A stretch of DNA of 64,000 nucleotides from Bacteroidaceae bacterium HV4-6-C5C (GCA_007896885.1 VOIU01000009.1:1-64000); one strand, 5' to 3'. Numbered from the stretch's first letter, positions 1-10,159 are shown. Numbers and translations: made by a program. Notes: generated by a model not told the origin, from the letters alone.

Positions 1-50
1 GCGAACCTCCATCTCTTTAATCTGATCTTTAGCCTTTCCTTTTTTTTCAT
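1..50 (-). CDS. Start of an unidentified gene running off the left edge (possible SusC-like N-terminus)
   Basis: On the minus strand an ATG at 50 opens a frame of 16 codons without a stop up to the window edge. It begins MKKKERLKIRLKRWRF, a basic start like that of many Bacteroides exported proteins, including SusC-type transporters. The roughly 750 bp between it and the GH130 stop would hold its promoter. A SusC gene would fit a PUL served by the HTCS at 5443, but only 50 bases are visible, so the identity is a guess. Confidence 0.35.
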   Translation of the reverse strand, partial: MKKKERLKIRLKRWRF

Positions 51-704
51 AATAATAAATTCATTAGTTAATAAAAAAATCTATAATATATATAATGCGC
101 ATCATTTCAATAGTAAAGCAAACACCTAAAAACATCTAAATAGACCTCCAAATCACAAACACCACGAATATCTATTATTGAAAACCCGCCATTCAGATTA
201 ATTTATCAAATCTCATAGCAAAAACTTTAATTTATTCTATCTTAAAAAATAAAACAACCATTATTCCAAAAGCAATAGTTAACAAATAAAGATATTTTTT
301 AATATTATATTGTTAATAAAAATGCCAAAATAGTATACTTTTAAAAAAATAAAATTAAGCACATTATTGATCGAATTCACAAATTTAAAACCCTAATAAT
401 AATTATATTACAAAAAACAAAGACGATTTAAATGTATTTTTAAGTACAATAACAGATATTGGTATTTACCCATTTTTAAGTTTATATACCTATTAACAAG
501 CCTATTAATTTCAATAATATTATATAATTTAATTAAAGGATGTTGGTACCTAGATTAGAAAGCCAATTATCCGACAAGAACAGACAAGGAAAGAAGATAA
601 AGTCAGCAGAGATAAATATTGAATTTCGGAATAACACCATTAAATAATGGTGAACTAAGGGTAATGAAAAGAATAAAGTTTAGACGAAACATTAACAGAC
701 AAAT
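51..704. other. AT-rich intergenic region, no convincing gene
   Basis: About 650 bp of very AT-rich sequence. I see no protein-like frame. It contains a candidate minus-strand -7 box (TAAATTTG, 380..387) that could serve the gene leaving the left edge, with a long leader, and a small perfect hairpin (CACCATTA-AA-TAATGGTG, 635..652). The rest holds nothing I can name. Confidence 0.5.
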
Positions 705-737
705 AAGGCTGCCTCAAAATCACTATGAGGCAGCCTT
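705..737 (-). terminator. Hairpin terminator of the GH92-GH130 operon
   Basis: A perfect 12-bp stem (AAGGCTGCCTCA at 705..716, TGAGGCAGCCTT at 726..737) with a 9-nt loop lies 70 bp beyond the GH130 stop. On the minus strand it is followed by TATTTGT, a modest U-rich tail. Confidence 0.65.
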
Positions 738-806
738 GAAATCGAATGTACTATAAAATGATTATTTCCTTAAAAAGAAGCTGTTATAAATGTACATTCA
801 TTTTAG

Positions 807-1967
807 TTATGGCAGAGGATCCGGTTCTGTGGGAATTGCCGGATCAAAAATAGCGGTACCTACTCTTGAGTCAGCACATCCATAGTACAAATGCCACTTA
901 TTCTTATAATAGATTAGTCCTTCAATAAATACCGTACCTGCAGGATATTGCCCACTTTTCTCAAATCCGTCCATTGGACGAAGAAATGGCTCATTCAGAC
1001 GAGTTATTAAACGCGTAGGCTCTTTTGCGTCAAAGAGTGCCTGACCGGCAGCATATACATTTGGTGTAAAGCGTTTATCACCCTTATCATCGGCTCTATT
1101 TTTCCCATTATAAAGCAGTAAAATACCCTTCTTTGTATATATTGCAGGAGGACCACATTCTGTCAATTGGCTATCAAAATAACCATCGCGAGGAGAAAAC
1201 AACACTTTCAGTGAACCATCTTGATTTACGAGAGGAGTCCAATCGATCAAATTATCCGAAGTAGCTGCGTAAACGTGGTTTTCACCCCAATACATGAAAT
1301 ACTTGCCGTTAATCTTCTTTATAACCTGCCTATTGTTCACTACTTCGGTCACGATAGATCCCGATTTGCATCCTAGATTATAGAATTTACCATTATAAGC
1401 TTTTGAGAATGCAGGACCGTGCTTAGTCCAATGTTTCAAATCACGGGATGTAGCAATAGCCAATCTAAAGATCTTTCTATTCCACTGGGTATATGCCATC
1501 ACAAAAAGTCCATCATTAGTAACAGCCACACGGGGATCTTCACACCCACCAGGCCATTCCCTTTCTGATTGAGAATCATTATCCGGATAAAAAACCGGAG
1601 TTTTCTCCCGTTTAAAGCTAATGCCGTCACTCGAAGAAGCATATCCCAAACGTGAAGTCCGATGACCGATACCAACACCTGACTTATCTTCTGCTCTATA
1701 AAGCACTACAATTTTCCCTTTATAAACTGTAGCAGCCGGGTTGAAAGTATCATTAGATTCCCATGCTATATATTTTTTCGACAAAGGGCAATAAAACGTG
1801 CTACTATCGGGAGAGATAATAGGATTTGCATTTTGAGGACGAACGAATCCTCCTAATGCCCAATCCGGAAACTCCCTTTTATTGTTAGACGTTTGTTGAC
1901 CATTCATCGTACAAGCTAGGAATAGCGCAATTCCGAAGAGCAAGTGCTTCTTTTTACAATTTCCCAT
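807..1967 (-). CDS. GH130 family beta-mannosidase (probable beta-1,2-mannoside hydrolase)
   Basis: 386 aa with an N-terminal signal peptide (residues 1 to about 23), then a five-bladed propeller of GH130 type. Family signatures are LYRAEDKSG (89-97), GGCEDPRV (140-147), YWGENHVY (226-233) and TECGPPA (269-275). Glu229 and Glu270 sit two residues after the positions I recall as the catalytic pair of the B. thetaiotaomicron beta-1,2-mannosidase BT3780. This points to hydrolysis rather than phosphorolysis, and the exported location also fits a hydrolase. It is the last gene of a minus-strand operon with the EEP protein (5 bp gap) and GH92, so it probably trims beta-mannose caps before or after alpha-mannosidase action in the periplasm. 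The family call is firm; the linkage is inferred. Confidence 0.85.
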   Translation of the reverse strand: MGNCKKKHLLFGIALFLACTMNGQQTSNNKREFPDWALGGFVRPQNANPIISPDSSTFYCPLSKKYIAWESNDTFNPAATVYKGKIVVLYRAEDKSGVGIGHRTSRLGYASSSDGISFKREKTPVFYPDNDSQSEREWPGGCEDPRVAVTNDGLFVMAYTQWNRKIFRLAIATSRDLKHWTKHGPAFSKAYNGKFYNLGCKSGSIVTEVVNNRQVIKKINGKYFMYWGENHVYAATSDNLIDWTPLVNQDGSLKVLFSPRDGYFDSQLTECGPPAIYTKKGILLLYNGKNRADDKGDKRFTPNVYAAGQALFDAKEPTRLITRLNEPFLRPMDGFEKSGQYPAGTVFIEGLIYYKNKWHLYYGCADSRVGTAIFDPAIPTEPDPLP

Positions 1968-1972
1968 TGCGT

Positions 1973-2914
1973 TTATTTTTTATTATTCTTATCGAACTCC
2001 AATAAAACTTTTACAGGAAAATGATCAGAAGGAACCCGTGCCTCATAGCTCTTCACTGATATTTCAGAAGGATAGTCTTTTACATCCGCTTTCTTCGCAT
2101 CCTTTTTAAGTTCACGATACGAATCGGTTAAAACGCCATATTTTACGACATGAAATCCCGGAGAAACGAAAACATGATCAATACGGCTATCTGTGTAACT
2201 ATCCGTTTCAAAACCATTAAATGTTCCGTTTGTGGCATATCTAAAGTCAGAAATCTCATAAGAATCACGAAGGTTTCCCTGAGCAACCAATGCAGTATAA
2301 GACTCATGCGTCTGATCTACATTAAAATCGCCGGTAAGAATAGCAGGAAGGTTCTCACCCAACTCCTTCATCTTCTTTTGTACAAGGAATGCGCTCTCAA
2401 CGCGAGCTTTCTTTCCGATATGATCCATGTGTAAATTGAAAAACAAAAACTCAAAACCGGTAGCTTTCACCTTGAAATGCCCCCAAGTACAAATACGGGG
2501 CAATACAGCATCCCAGCCCTTACTAGGAACATTCGGGGTTTCTGATAACCAAAAATCACCTTTTTCAATAACTTCAAATTTGTCGGTACGATAGAATATT
2601 GCGGAATGTTCTCCTTTATCCTTTCCATCATCACGCCCTACGCCAATATAATCATATTTGGGCAAAGCATTTTTTAAATCCTTAAGCTGATGTAAAAAAC
2701 ACTCCTGAGTTCCAAAGATATCAAAATCATGGAATTGGACCATTTTGGCAATTACAGGATAACGATATCCCCAGCCGTTTCCAGCCAAAGAGTCTCCCCC
2801 ATTGGCATTTCTCAGATTGTATGTTGCAGCAACAAATGTTGTGGGAGTATAACTCCCACAGCCGGCCAACACCAGAAATGCCCAAAGACAAAAAAGTAAA
2901 TTTCTAATTTTCAT
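1973..2914 (-). CDS. Endonuclease/exonuclease/phosphatase-fold lipoprotein of the mannoside locus
   Basis: 313 aa with a lipoprotein signal (LVLAGCGS, Cys19). The EEP fold is clear: ATYNLRN near residue 31, GTQECF near 68, GDFNVD (catalytic Asp/Asn) near 195, DSRIDHVFVS near 242 and SDHFPV near 295. Such proteins cleave phosphodiesters or phosphomonoesters using a metal ion. Being exported and lying between GH92 and GH130, it is unlikely to be a DNA nuclease. A role in removing phosphate or phosphodiester groups from phosphomannans is a reasonable inference. Closely similar genes occur in Bacteroides alpha-mannan PULs between the same glycosidase families. No experiment identifies its substrate here. 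Confidence 0.8.
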   Translation of the reverse strand: MKIRNLLFCLWAFLVLAGCGSYTPTTFVAATYNLRNANGGDSLAGNGWGYRYPVIAKMVQFHDFDIFGTQECFLHQLKDLKNALPKYDYIGVGRDDGKDKGEHSAIFYRTDKFEVIEKGDFWLSETPNVPSKGWDAVLPRICTWGHFKVKATGFEFLFFNLHMDHIGKKARVESAFLVQKKMKELGENLPAILTGDFNVDQTHESYTALVAQGNLRDSYEISDFRYATNGTFNGFETDSYTDSRIDHVFVSPGFHVVKYGVLTDSYRELKKDAKKADVKDYPSEISVKSYEARVPSDHFPVKVLLEFDKNNKK

Positions 2915-2947
2915 TTCATTTATATTTTAATCCTAAACGATAATCCA

Positions 2948-5227
2948 TTACTTTTCATTTGAAAGAGAATACGGAACATCCACATTAGAGATGCCTCTGT
3001 TTCTATTTGGTACCTGATCCATCTGATAGGATATTTGAGCTCCATTCATCAATTGTTGATGAGTTATATAATTACGTTGATAAGCCTTACCGTTTATAGA
3101 CATGCTCTTCACATACTTATTATCCTCGCTATTATTATCAGCAGATATTGAAACAGTCTTGCCATTATCTAAATGCAGCTTCACCGATTTAAACAAAGGA
3201 GTTCCCAATACGTACTGGTCTGTACCCGGACATACTGTATAAAAGCCCAAAGCTGAGAAAACATACCAGGCAGAGGTCTGACCATTATCCTCATCGCCAC
3301 AATAGCCATCGGGAGCAGCATTATAAAGTTTCTTCATGATCTCGCGAACCCAATATTGAGTTTTCCATGGCTCATTTGAATAGTTATATAAGTAGACCAT
3401 GTGCTGGATAGGTTGGTTACCATGCGCATATTGTCCCATGTTCATCACTTGCATCTCACGCATTTCATGAATCATACCTCTACTCTTCATTCCCTCTTTT
3501 CCCGGAATAATAAATACAGAATCCATCATTGCATTAAAGTTACTCTTTCCACCCATCAGATTTATCAGTCCTTGCGGATCATGGAATACGCAGAAGCTCC
3601 AATGCCAACTATTTCCTTCACAAAAGTCACGCCCCCAGTCGGCTGCATCAAAGTCAGGATTAAACCCACCTTTATTATCTTTACCAACCATCAATTTACG
3701 AAGAGGGTTATAAACATTCTTATAATTCAATGCTCTTTCCTTAAAAATCGCTATTTCTTTTTCCGGTTTATTCAGTTTTTTTCCGAGCGTATATATTGTC
3801 CAATCGTCGTATGCATACTCCAAAGTACGGGCAACATTTTGTCCTATACCTATATTATTAGGTACATAACCCATTTTGTTATATTCTTCATAAGCAACTC
3901 TTCCTGATGAGGTCTTAGGTAAATAAGCAGTTGTGGCATGTACCAAAGCTTTCCACAACGTCTCAATATCATATCCTTTCAGACCTTTTACATAAGCGTC
4001 GGTTACAATGGAAGCCGAATTATTACCCACCATACAATTCCGGTGACCGGGGCTAGCCCATTCGGGAAGGAACCCACTCTCTTTATATGCATTCACCAAG
4101 CCTTCCTGCATTTTCTCGTTCATTGAAGGATACATCAGATTCAAAAATGGAAATAAGCAACGGAAAGTATCCCAAAACCCGGTATCAGTAAACATATACC
4201 CCGGAAGAACTTCGCCATTGTAAGGACTGTAATGTACAGCTTCACCCTTAGCATTATACTCATAAAAACTTCTTGGAAAGAGCACAGAACGATACAGGCA
4301 TGAATAAAAAGTACGCAAATTATCAATATTGTCATCGCTGACTTCAATACGCCCCAATACGTCATTCCACTTCTTGCGTCCTTTTTCAATAACTTGCTCC
4401 ATATTATCTTTACCCAATTCTTTCAAGTTCAACTCCGCTTGATCGAAACTAATAAAAGAAGAAGCAGTACGTACGTTCACCTGTTCCCCCCTGCGAGTTT
4501 TGAATTTTACAATAACCCCGGTATGGTTTTCTTTAGCTTCGAGCTTATTCGCATCAATCGATCCGTTGGTTACAGTATATACAGAATCGAACGGTTTATC
4601 AAATATCAGCACAAAATAATTTTTAAAATTCTCAGGGACACCGCCGCTATTTCTTGTAGTGTAACCTATAATTTTATTTTGCGAAGGAATCACCTTTACA
4701 TAAGATCCACGATCGAAAGCATCAACCACAACAGATGAAGAATCACTCGCGGGAAATGTAAAGCGAAACATAGCAGCTCTTTCTGTCGGAGCAAGCTCTG
4801 TAGTCACATCGTGATCGGCTAAATAGACTTTATAGTAATATGGAAGAGCTACTTCAGCTTTATGCGAAAACCAGCTCGCACGCTTATCTTCATCAAACAC
4901 GATATTACCCGTAACAGGCATTATCGAGAACTGCCCATAATCATTGATCCAAGGGCTTGGCTGGTGAGTTTGTTTGAAACCTCTTATTTTATCTGCATTA
5001 TAAGTGTACACCCATCCATCTCCCATTTTGCCGGTTTGAGGGGTCCAAAAGTTCATACCCCATGGCATGGCAGTTGCAGGATAAGTGTTTCCTGTTGATA
5101 GTTCAAACTTAGACTGTGTTCCAACAAGTGTGCTGACATAATCCACAGGAGTTTTCTTTGCCGCTATCGGTCCACTCAAGCCGGTGAAACCAGCTAACAG
5201 GCAAAGCGCATAAAACGATGTTTTCAT
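2948..5227 (-). CDS. GH92 family alpha-mannosidase
   Basis: 759 aa, signal peptide 1-23, full length for GH92, a Ca2+-dependent exo-acting inverting alpha-mannosidase family. The N-terminal beta-sandwich starts VDYVSTLVGTQ (28-38), and the family motif GFKQTHQPSPW (83-93) is present. The (alpha/alpha)6 domain carries EGNSWHWSF (537-545), whose Glu537 matches the family catalytic acid, and CGDEDNGQ (643-650), whose Asp645 and Asp647 match the catalytic-base region. It is the first gene of the operon, 33 bp before the EEP gene, and diverges from the HTCS at 5443. It probably releases mannose from N-glycan or yeast-type alpha-mannan side chains in the periplasm. Linkage specificity cannot be read from the sequence. 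Confidence 0.95.
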   Translation of the reverse strand: MKTSFYALCLLAGFTGLSGPIAAKKTPVDYVSTLVGTQSKFELSTGNTYPATAMPWGMNFWTPQTGKMGDGWVYTYNADKIRGFKQTHQPSPWINDYGQFSIMPVTGNIVFDEDKRASWFSHKAEVALPYYYKVYLADHDVTTELAPTERAAMFRFTFPASDSSSVVVDAFDRGSYVKVIPSQNKIIGYTTRNSGGVPENFKNYFVLIFDKPFDSVYTVTNGSIDANKLEAKENHTGVIVKFKTRRGEQVNVRTASSFISFDQAELNLKELGKDNMEQVIEKGRKKWNDVLGRIEVSDDNIDNLRTFYSCLYRSVLFPRSFYEYNAKGEAVHYSPYNGEVLPGYMFTDTGFWDTFRCLFPFLNLMYPSMNEKMQEGLVNAYKESGFLPEWASPGHRNCMVGNNSASIVTDAYVKGLKGYDIETLWKALVHATTAYLPKTSSGRVAYEEYNKMGYVPNNIGIGQNVARTLEYAYDDWTIYTLGKKLNKPEKEIAIFKERALNYKNVYNPLRKLMVGKDNKGGFNPDFDAADWGRDFCEGNSWHWSFCVFHDPQGLINLMGGKSNFNAMMDSVFIIPGKEGMKSRGMIHEMREMQVMNMGQYAHGNQPIQHMVYLYNYSNEPWKTQYWVREIMKKLYNAAPDGYCGDEDNGQTSAWYVFSALGFYTVCPGTDQYVLGTPLFKSVKLHLDNGKTVSISADNNSEDNKYVKSMSINGKAYQRNYITHQQLMNGAQISYQMDQVPNRNRGISNVDVPYSLSNEK

Positions 5228-5270
5228 GAGAAAATGTGTATTGATTGATTAAAATTGTATTAACTAGAAA

Positions 5271-5278
5271 CAAAAATA
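5271..5278 (-). promoter_or_regulatory. Bacteroides -7 promoter element of the GH92 operon
   Basis: TATTTTTG on the minus strand fits the TAnnTTTG consensus, about 43 bp before the GH92 ATG. The -33 element is not clear, as expected of an HTCS-activated promoter. Confidence 0.5.
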
Positions 5279-5404
5279 AGTAGAATATAAGAAGAATCTA
5301 TATCTGACATCATCAAAATAAGCCAAAGGCCTAAACATTGACTATAATGGCACGGATTTTTACCTTCACAACTCTTATCTGATGCAAATAATACATATTT
5401 TGAC

Positions 5405-5412
5405 TATCTTTG
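5405..5412 (+). promoter_or_regulatory. -7 promoter element of the first HTCS gene
   Basis: TATCTTTG fits TAnnTTTG and lies 31 bp before the HTCS ATG at 5443, giving a leader of about 25 nt. Confidence 0.55.
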
Positions 5413-5442
5413 CAATAAGTCTATATACTAAATCAAAACTTT

Positions 5443-8400
5443 ATGATAAGGCACAAATTATTACCTCTCATAGCTATTATCTTAATTTCTTGTTCCGATT
5501 TACATGCGTACAATTTAACGCATATTTCGGATAAAAGATATATGACAAACAGTTCAATTACATCCTTATCGCAAAACGAAAAAGGATTAATGTGGATAGG
5601 AACCTGTGACGGTATCAATATATATGATGGACAAAAAATAGAAGGTTTAAAACTATCGGGACACGACAACTATATCTCAGGCAATTTAATAGACCAGATC
5701 ATATCTACCGGGAATGATATTTATTGGATACAAACCTACTATGGACTGAACCGTTTAGATAAACGGAATAACAGAATTACCCATTATAAAGAATTCCAAA
5801 AATTCTTCTTCATGGCTAAAGACCATTCAGGAACCTTGTATGTATTAAAAGACAATAACAGCATATATTATTATAAAAACGGGGCTTTCAACAAAATAAA
5901 TACGATGGGGGTACCATTTACCGATATCGTCGACTTCTTCATCGATGAGAACGATGTCATTTGGATTATCTTAAAACAATACAGTTATTGCTACGCCATA
6001 CGAAAAGATCAAAAGACAGGAAATATTATATTAAGCCATAAAAAGAGCAATTTCAATATCAATTCCACTCTGCTATATAGTTCTCACGACAAAAAGTCAA
6101 TCTATTATATTGATGATAAGTACAACTTATATGATTATGATATCTATAAAAGCACTAATAAGTATATCATCAATCTGAAAGAAGAAATCAACACTCGTGG
6201 TAGAATATCAGCCATAGTCAAGAATCATAATAGCTATTTCGTCGGTTTTGTATTAGATGGATTACTTAAATTAGAGAAAGGGCAGAATAACCTCTACGAA
6301 GTAAAAGAAATGGGGATTAACTGCGGAATATTTTGCATGGAAAAAGATCTCTTCCAAGATATTGTATGGATTGGTACAGACGGACAAGGTATCTACCTCT
6401 ATTCTTCAAAGCAACCTCCTATCAAATCCGTTACATTCAACAAATCCGAAAATAAAATCAGTCGCCCCGTCCGTGCATTGCTATGGGATAAAGAACGGAC
6501 ACTTTGGGTCGGGCTAAAAGGAGAAGGACTTTTAAAAGTGTACAACTACAATCCGAATAAAGAGATTAGTGAATTTAAATCGGAAAAGATTACTTCAAAA
6601 AACAGTGAATTAAAGAGTAACGCCGTGTATTCCATTGCGCAAAGTAAGCACAATATACTTTGGATCGGAACGGAAGAAGGTTTAAACTATTACTCCTATA
6701 AGGAGAATAAAACAAAGAAAATTTCACTGACTGTAGATGGTACTGAATTTAAATATATACATGACATTCGTGAAGTAAATGGCTCCGAAATATGGTTCGC
6801 GAGTGCAGGTCTTGGTGTATTAAGAGCATCTGTAAAGTGGAATAACAACACTCCTACCCTGACTAATTTACAACGCTACAGCATCAATCAAGACAATTTT
6901 GAATCAAACTATTTCTTCACAATTTATGTTGCCGAAAACTCAGATATATTATTTGGCAACAAAGGGTACGGAGCCTATTTTTTCAACAGACAAACCAATA
7001 GCATTGAGCCGTATGCTCCTAGTAGAAAGGAATACATGGCGCTTAATAATGTGCTGGCTATCAGCAAAGACACTCATAACAATCTACTGTTCGGCACAAG
7101 CTTCGGACTTTTAAAATACTCTCCCGACAAATCGTATAAACTATTTAATGTAGATGACGGCTTTCCAAACGGCACAATACATTCTATCCAAAAGGACATA
7201 AATAATACTTTTTGGTTGGCTACCAATATCGGGCTTATCAAGTTTGATTCAAATAAAAATATATTCAGATCTTATGGCATTTCCGAAGGGTTGGATGTCG
7301 TTGAGTTTTGTGATGGAGCATCTTTCAAAGATGAAACCACCGGCACTATCTTTTTCGGAGGAATCAACGGCTTCACATCCATCTCACCCCGATCACTCAC
7401 CGAGAAAGCCTACATGCCTCCTATAGATCTTAACAAGCTATATATATTCGGTAAAGAACAAAACATGGGAGAATTTATGCAAAGAAAGGAACATTCTGAA
7501 ATCATTCGCTTGAGCTATGATCAAAATTTCTTCTCGCTTTCGTTTGCTTCGGCCGATTTTCTCAATGGCAGTAACCGCACCTTTTATTACAAACTACAAG
7601 GAGTTAATGACAATTGGATCAACAATGGGCAAAACAACGAGATTTCATTTACCAATATGGCACCGGGTAAATACACTTTATCTATAAAATATTACAACAG
7701 TGCTTACGATAAAGAAAGTAATGTCTACTCCTATATTATAATTATAGCCAATCCCTGGTACACTTCCGTTTGGGCTTACCTTATCTATCTCATCACTCTG
7801 TCGGTGATTGTAATGTTAATCGTACGTCATTTCAAATCGAAAGTTCAAGAAAAGAAGCGAAAGATGATGAACGAAATGGAGATCAAACATCAGAAAAAAA
7901 TATTCGATTCCAAACTTCAGTTCTTTACCAATATCGCGCACGAGTTTTATACCCCACTAACCCTTATATACGGACCGTGTAAACGAATCCTGTCTTCAAA
8001 CGGATTGAACAGCTTTATTTCCAATCACGTGCAGATGATTCAAACCAATGCAGAAAGATTAAACAACTTAATTGAAGAGTTAATAGAGTTCAGGCGCATA
8101 GAAACGGGTCAAAGAAAGCCCAAAATAGAATCGATTTCAATAACCAAAACCTGTAATAATCTCCTGGATTGTTTCAGTGATCTTGCACAATCAAAGCAGG
8201 TCAGCCTCGTACAAGAAACCGCCAAAGTTGTCGAATGGAATACCGATTCGAAGTTTTTCGATACCATATTGACCAATCTCATCAGCTATGCATTCAGCTC
8301 GCTAAGCGGAAAAGAAATAAAGATAAATATTGACCGAAGAGGTGATTTATTACTCGTATATCTGACTTACGAAGGCAATATTGACGAGAAAGAACTTAGT

Positions 8401-9471
8401 GCACTTTTCAATCATCATGCCGCATTAGATGATTTTGAGATCAAAGAGAATAATCAATTTAGTAAAGGACATTTAAGCTTACCCATTGCATACAATATGG
8501 CCAAGTTACTGAATGGAGATCTGGTAGCAAATCGTAAGAAAGAGAAAAGCATTGTTTTCACCCTTACTCTACCGTTTATTGAAGTCAGCAAAAGCAGAAC
8601 TGAAAACAAACAGATGGAGGCGCTTTACACTCCCCAGGCAAATATACAGAAGATCACAAAATTACCTGAATACAAATTCGATGAAAGCAAATCCACTGTA
8701 TTGGTGATTAATGAAGAGATAGACATGATCTGGTTTATAGGCGAACTGTTATATCCCGACTTCAACTTTATTCCATTGCAAAAACCGGAGCAGATTGATG
8801 AAAAACTCAATGAAATATCACCCTCATTAATTATATACGACATCACCACTCAAGGTAAGCAAGGTATGTCCGCCATAAAAAGCATTAAATCAAAACAAGC
8901 TACGGCACACATCCCCATTATCATCATATCAGGTCAACACGAAATGAACGAACAAATGGCTTTATTGGCTATTGGAGCGGATATGTATATACCAAAGCCG
9001 TTTAATCCCGAGCATCTGCGCATATCAGTCAATCAGCTATTAGAGAAAAAGGAAGTACTGAAAAACTACTTCCATTCTCCAATCAGTTCATTCGAGAAAA
9101 AAGAAGGAAAACTAACCCACAAAGAGTCAAAGGTCTTTCTTCAAAGCATCCTAAATATTATCAATGAGAATTTGACAAATCCCGATTTATCTCCCCGTTT
9201 TATAGCGCAAAAGCTTGCAATAAGTCCCCGGAGCCTTTATCGAAAAATGGAAGAGATAGGAGAGAGCAGTCCGACCGATTTAATCAGAGAATGCAGAATG
9301 CACATTGCTGAAGATCTGCTGCTCACCACTCAAAAAACCATTGATGAAATTGCATTTGAAACAGGATTCACCAACAAAGTGACTTTCTTCAAGATATTCC
9401 GCGAAAAACATAATTGCACCCCGAAAAGCTATAGATTACAACACTTGGAAGATTTGCAAACCAAACTCTAA
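5443..9471 (+). CDS. Hybrid two-component system regulator with degenerate kinase domain
   Basis: 1342 aa, standard HTCS length. Order: signal peptide 1-22, periplasmic two-component-regulator propeller repeats (many xLWIGT-type blades) to about 680, Y_Y_Y domain about 690-765, membrane segment about 772-795, HisKA with IAHEFYTP (His833), HATPase about 920-1060, receiver about 1080-1200 (Asp1133, later PKPF), and an AraC-type DNA-binding domain about 1240-1340. The kinase is odd. The N-box reads NLISYAFSSL with Tyr949 where the Mg-ATP-binding Asn belongs, the G1 box DxGxG is replaced by YEGNID, and the glycine-rich G2 box is SKGHLSLP. ATP binding is therefore doubtful. It diverges from GH92 and is the likely sensor-activator of the mannoside genes, binding oligosaccharide in the periplasm. 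Confidence 0.93.
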   Translation: MIRHKLLPLIAIILISCSDLHAYNLTHISDKRYMTNSSITSLSQNEKGLMWIGTCDGINIYDGQKIEGLKLSGHDNYISGNLIDQIISTGNDIYWIQTYYGLNRLDKRNNRITHYKEFQKFFFMAKDHSGTLYVLKDNNSIYYYKNGAFNKINTMGVPFTDIVDFFIDENDVIWIILKQYSYCYAIRKDQKTGNIILSHKKSNFNINSTLLYSSHDKKSIYYIDDKYNLYDYDIYKSTNKYIINLKEEINTRGRISAIVKNHNSYFVGFVLDGLLKLEKGQNNLYEVKEMGINCGIFCMEKDLFQDIVWIGTDGQGIYLYSSKQPPIKSVTFNKSENKISRPVRALLWDKERTLWVGLKGEGLLKVYNYNPNKEISEFKSEKITSKNSELKSNAVYSIAQSKHNILWIGTEEGLNYYSYKENKTKKISLTVDGTEFKYIHDIREVNGSEIWFASAGLGVLRASVKWNNNTPTLTNLQRYSINQDNFESNYFFTIYVAENSDILFGNKGYGAYFFNRQTNSIEPYAPSRKEYMALNNVLAISKDTHNNLLFGTSFGLLKYSPDKSYKLFNVDDGFPNGTIHSIQKDINNTFWLATNIGLIKFDSNKNIFRSYGISEGLDVVEFCDGASFKDETTGTIFFGGINGFTSISPRSLTEKAYMPPIDLNKLYIFGKEQNMGEFMQRKEHSEIIRLSYDQNFFSLSFASADFLNGSNRTFYYKLQGVNDNWINNGQNNEISFTNMAPGKYTLSIKYYNSAYDKESNVYSYIIIIANPWYTSVWAYLIYLITLSVIVMLIVRHFKSKVQEKKRKMMNEMEIKHQKKIFDSKLQFFTNIAHEFYTPLTLIYGPCKRILSSNGLNSFISNHVQMIQTNAERLNNLIEELIEFRRIETGQRKPKIESISITKTCNNLLDCFSDLAQSKQVSLVQETAKVVEWNTDSKFFDTILTNLISYAFSSLSGKEIKINIDRRGDLLLVYLTYEGNIDEKELSALFNHHAALDDFEIKENNQFSKGHLSLPIAYNMAKLLNGDLVANRKKEKSIVFTLTLPFIEVSKSRTENKQMEALYTPQANIQKITKLPEYKFDESKSTVLVINEEIDMIWFIGELLYPDFNFIPLQKPEQIDEKLNEISPSLIIYDITTQGKQGMSAIKSIKSKQATAHIPIIIISGQHEMNEQMALLAIGADMYIPKPFNPEHLRISVNQLLEKKEVLKNYFHSPISSFEKKEGKLTHKESKVFLQSILNIINENLTNPDLSPRFIAQKLAISPRSLYRKMEEIGESSPTDLIRECRMHIAEDLLLTTQKTIDEIAFETGFTNKVTFFKIFREKHNCTPKSYRLQHLEDLQTKL

Positions 9472-9472
9472 A

Positions 9473-10159
9473 TTATCTGCTTATAGCAGGTGACAAAGGC
9501 TCTCTCAGACTAATAGTAGTGGAATCTCCGTAAGCTTTAAGTATCTCGAGCGTACGGGCACGGCGTTTACGCCCTTTTACGTCCCAAAAGTCTTTGGTAA
9601 AGATAGTCATCAGGTCGAGACCTCCAATACCGCCTCCCCCACCAGCCGGTCGCCAAGCATTGATCATTGTCGGTCCATCCAGATAAGAAGTGTATCGCAG
9701 CCCCGTTGCTTCAATCTCCTCCACACTCTTACGTATACCCGGATCAAAAGGTTTCTTCGCCCAGTTACTCGGAATGTTGGTTTTATACAAGGCATAGAAC
9801 GGCTCATCCCTCCAGGTGTCTTTACCGACTTTGATTTTCTTTTGATATACAGGATCCCAATTATAGCGCGTATTTGCAGTATACGGATGTAACGTAAGTA
9901 CTATTTTCTTTTCCGGAACACCGGGAACAGAAGGTAAAGTATTGTCAAAGTTGAGCCATTTCTTCTCCAATGACATACTCTGGGTTCCGAATCCGGAATG
10001 TATCTCCAGCTCCTTCAAAGCGTTGGTATTGATCTTCAATTCACCATCACCTTTTAGCAACCGGTCCAGTTTCAAGGAGTCTTCCGGAGTCCAGTTTTGA
10101 GCGTAGAAAGGAAGGGCTACTACAAAAAGTAGCCCGACCGTTAGAGTAAAATGTCTCAC
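9473..10159 (-). CDS. Exported Bacteroides protein resembling DUF4858
   Basis: 228 aa with a signal peptide ending near residue 21 (PFYAQ). The rest is polar with a glycine run (GGGGGIGG, about 174-181) and a basic stretch (KGRKRRAR). I recognise it only as a Bacteroides protein of the DUF4858 kind. It is the last of four minus-strand genes headed by the ECF sigma factor at 12436. Its stop is separated from the HTCS stop by one base, so the two genes converge without room for a terminator. Function unknown. Confidence 0.7.
   Translation of the reverse strand: MRHFTLTVGLLFVVALPFYAQNWTPEDSLKLDRLLKGDGELKINTNALKELEIHSGFGTQSMSLEKKWLNFDNTLPSVPGVPEKKIVLTLHPYTANTRYNWDPVYQKKIKVGKDTWRDEPFYALYKTNIPSNWAKKPFDPGIRKSVEEIEATGLRYTSYLDGPTMINAWRPAGGGGGIGGLDLMTIFTKDFWDVKGRKRRARTLEILKAYGDSTTISLREPLSPAISR

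Noticed and set aside
3401..3907. Plus-strand open frame of 168 codons inside GH92
   Set aside because: Antisense to catalytic motifs of GH92; the composition is typical of a shadow frame.
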